A DNA stretch of 60,233 bases from a virus: the IMG/VR virus record IMGVR_UViG_3300009428_000008, positions 1 to 60,233 of that record; one strand, 5' to 3'. A model generated the notes under the pieces. It worked only from the letters and a program-made list of their open reading frames with translations. It had not been told where the DNA came from and searched no databases. The position numbers and the translations under genes were made by a program. Below are positions 59,577 to 60,233 of the stretch, piece by piece. Positions within the stretch are counted from its first letter, which is position 1, and each line of letters starts with the position of its first letter.

Positions 59577-60038
59577 ATGGCATCGATATTATCTCCAACA
59601 ACCTTTCAAATTAAAATCAAGGAGGAACACGTAGTTAAAGGTATAAAAACTTTAAACGAAACTTACTTCACTCTATCTAATATTACTAATGTAGATAGAA
59701 GAATTGTTACCATACCGCAAACCACATCTATAGATTTAATAAATGTGAATGGTATTAATCCTGGTGCTGGTACTTTCCCATCTAGCAGTATGAAGTATGT
59801 AAGAATTACAAATTTAGATTTATCATCATCTCTATCTGTAAACTTTACATCATCGGATGCTGGTGATGGTCCTTCTTATTGGAGTATGAAATGTCTTCCA
59901 ACTTCGTCTTTAATGTTTTCAAGTCCTCAAGTAACCGGAAGTATTTTTAATGGTTCCTTTGGTCAAGATATAGAATTCATCTCAGTTTATGCTATTAGTG
60001 AAAGTATAGATGTTGAGTATGTAGTAGTTAACGGATAA
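59577..60038 (+). CDS. Virion structural protein, beta-rich
   Basis: A 153-residue protein rich in Ser, Thr and hydrophobic strands (I-T-N-L-D-L-S-S-S-L-S-V-N-F-T-S). Start ATG 59577 is chosen because an upstream TTG-initiated extension would run through the late promoter. Composition and promoter resemble those of the protein at 1690-2055. Probably a head or neck decoration protein; no named family recognised. Confidence 0.7.
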   Translation: MASILSPTTFQIKIKEEHVVKGIKTLNETYFTLSNITNVDRRIVTIPQTTSIDLINVNGINPGAGTFPSSSMKYVRITNLDLSSSLSVNFTSSDAGDGPSYWSMKCLPTSSLMFSSPQVTGSIFNGSFGQDIEFISVYAISESIDVEYVVVNG

Positions 60039-60047
60039 AAATAAAAT

Positions 60048-60233
60048 ATGGCAAATATACCAATATGGCCCGGATCTAGTTCATTCGCCCCAGGAGATAC
60101 ACCTTTTGGGTGGTACGATAATGATTTAGAATTCCAGGTAGATGCAGATAAATTTTCAGTCTTCTCAGCTCGAAGATTAGGATACCCAATTGTTGATGTA
60201 GAATTACAAAATTTAAACTTTTACGCAGCTTTA
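60048..60233 (+). CDS. Conserved structural protein, cut by the window end
   Basis: The first 62 codons of a gene running off the right edge. The product begins MANIPIWPGSSSFAPGDTPF and includes A-R-R-L-G-Y-P-I-V-D-V-E-L-Q, a pattern I recall from a conserved virion protein of T4-like marine phages near the neck/tail genes. Nine bases after the previous stop with an AAAATATG start. The rest is not visible. Confidence 0.8.
   Translation, partial: MANIPIWPGSSSFAPGDTPFGWYDNDLEFQVDADKFSVFSARRLGYPIVDVELQNLNFYAAL

Overview
The window is one contiguous piece of a large, very AT-rich tailed-phage genome of the T4 superfamily (contractile-tailed myovirus). Every gene I can support lies on the + strand, packed with 1-20 base overlaps or short gaps. 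The T4-type core is recognisable: large terminase (46994-48565), portal gp20 (48585-50492), prohead protease gp21 (53488-54090), scaffold gp22 (54276-55337), major capsid gp23 (55379-57022), baseplate gp25 and gp6 (11466-13735), a gp5-like spike (8144-9382), a gp61-like primase (27242-28174) and a gp55-like late sigma factor (6958-7770).

The host is probably a member of the Bacteroidota. Start codons have no Shine-Dalgarno sequence, and eight intergenic sites carry a TTG box 19-20 bases upstream of TATATT, which is the layout of the Bacteroidota -33 (TTTG) / -7 (TAnnTTTG) promoter. A second signal, the 9-mer TATTTATAA, sits just upstream of 14 genes or gene groups. It differs from the T4 late promoter TATAAATA at only two central bases and fits the gp55-like protein. 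Both signals point to the + strand.

Layout: 1-7.8 kb holds accessory and regulatory genes (DUF932-like protein, nucleotidyltransferase, UV endonuclease, two clear tRNAs plus a tRNA-like element, HD phosphohydrolase, late sigma factor). 7.8-26.8 kb is baseplate and tail, including a 2719-residue protein. 26.8-29.0 kb holds nucleic-acid enzymes (GIY-YIG-like protein, primase, RecB-like nuclease). 29.0-42.9 kb is the unusual part: proteins that begin with a short helix ending in L/I-x-E, the T4 gp21 cleavage signature, several of them with enzyme domains (zeta-like kinase, a four-domain nucleotidyltransferase/zincin/zinc-ribbon/HAD protein, a PD-(D/E)XK-like protein), plus a histone-H1-like protein and a LamG-type adhesin. 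43.0-46.0 kb holds metabolic genes (FAD oxidoreductase, FkbM methyltransferase, NadR-like kinase). 46.1-57.1 kb is packaging and head morphogenesis, closed by a strong terminator. 57.1-59.5 kb is a separately promoted operon of an amidinotransferase-family enzyme, a phosphatidylserine-decarboxylase-like enzyme and PhoH. Virion genes resume at the right edge, where the last gene is cut.

Most likely working picture: early genes are read from host-type promoters, then the gp55-like factor switches transcription to TATTTATAA sites. Head assembly with the gp21 protease may co-package and trim a set of enzymes for delivery with the DNA. Tail sheath, tail tube and small terminase genes were not found here. 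All family names come from reading motifs by eye; no database search was run.
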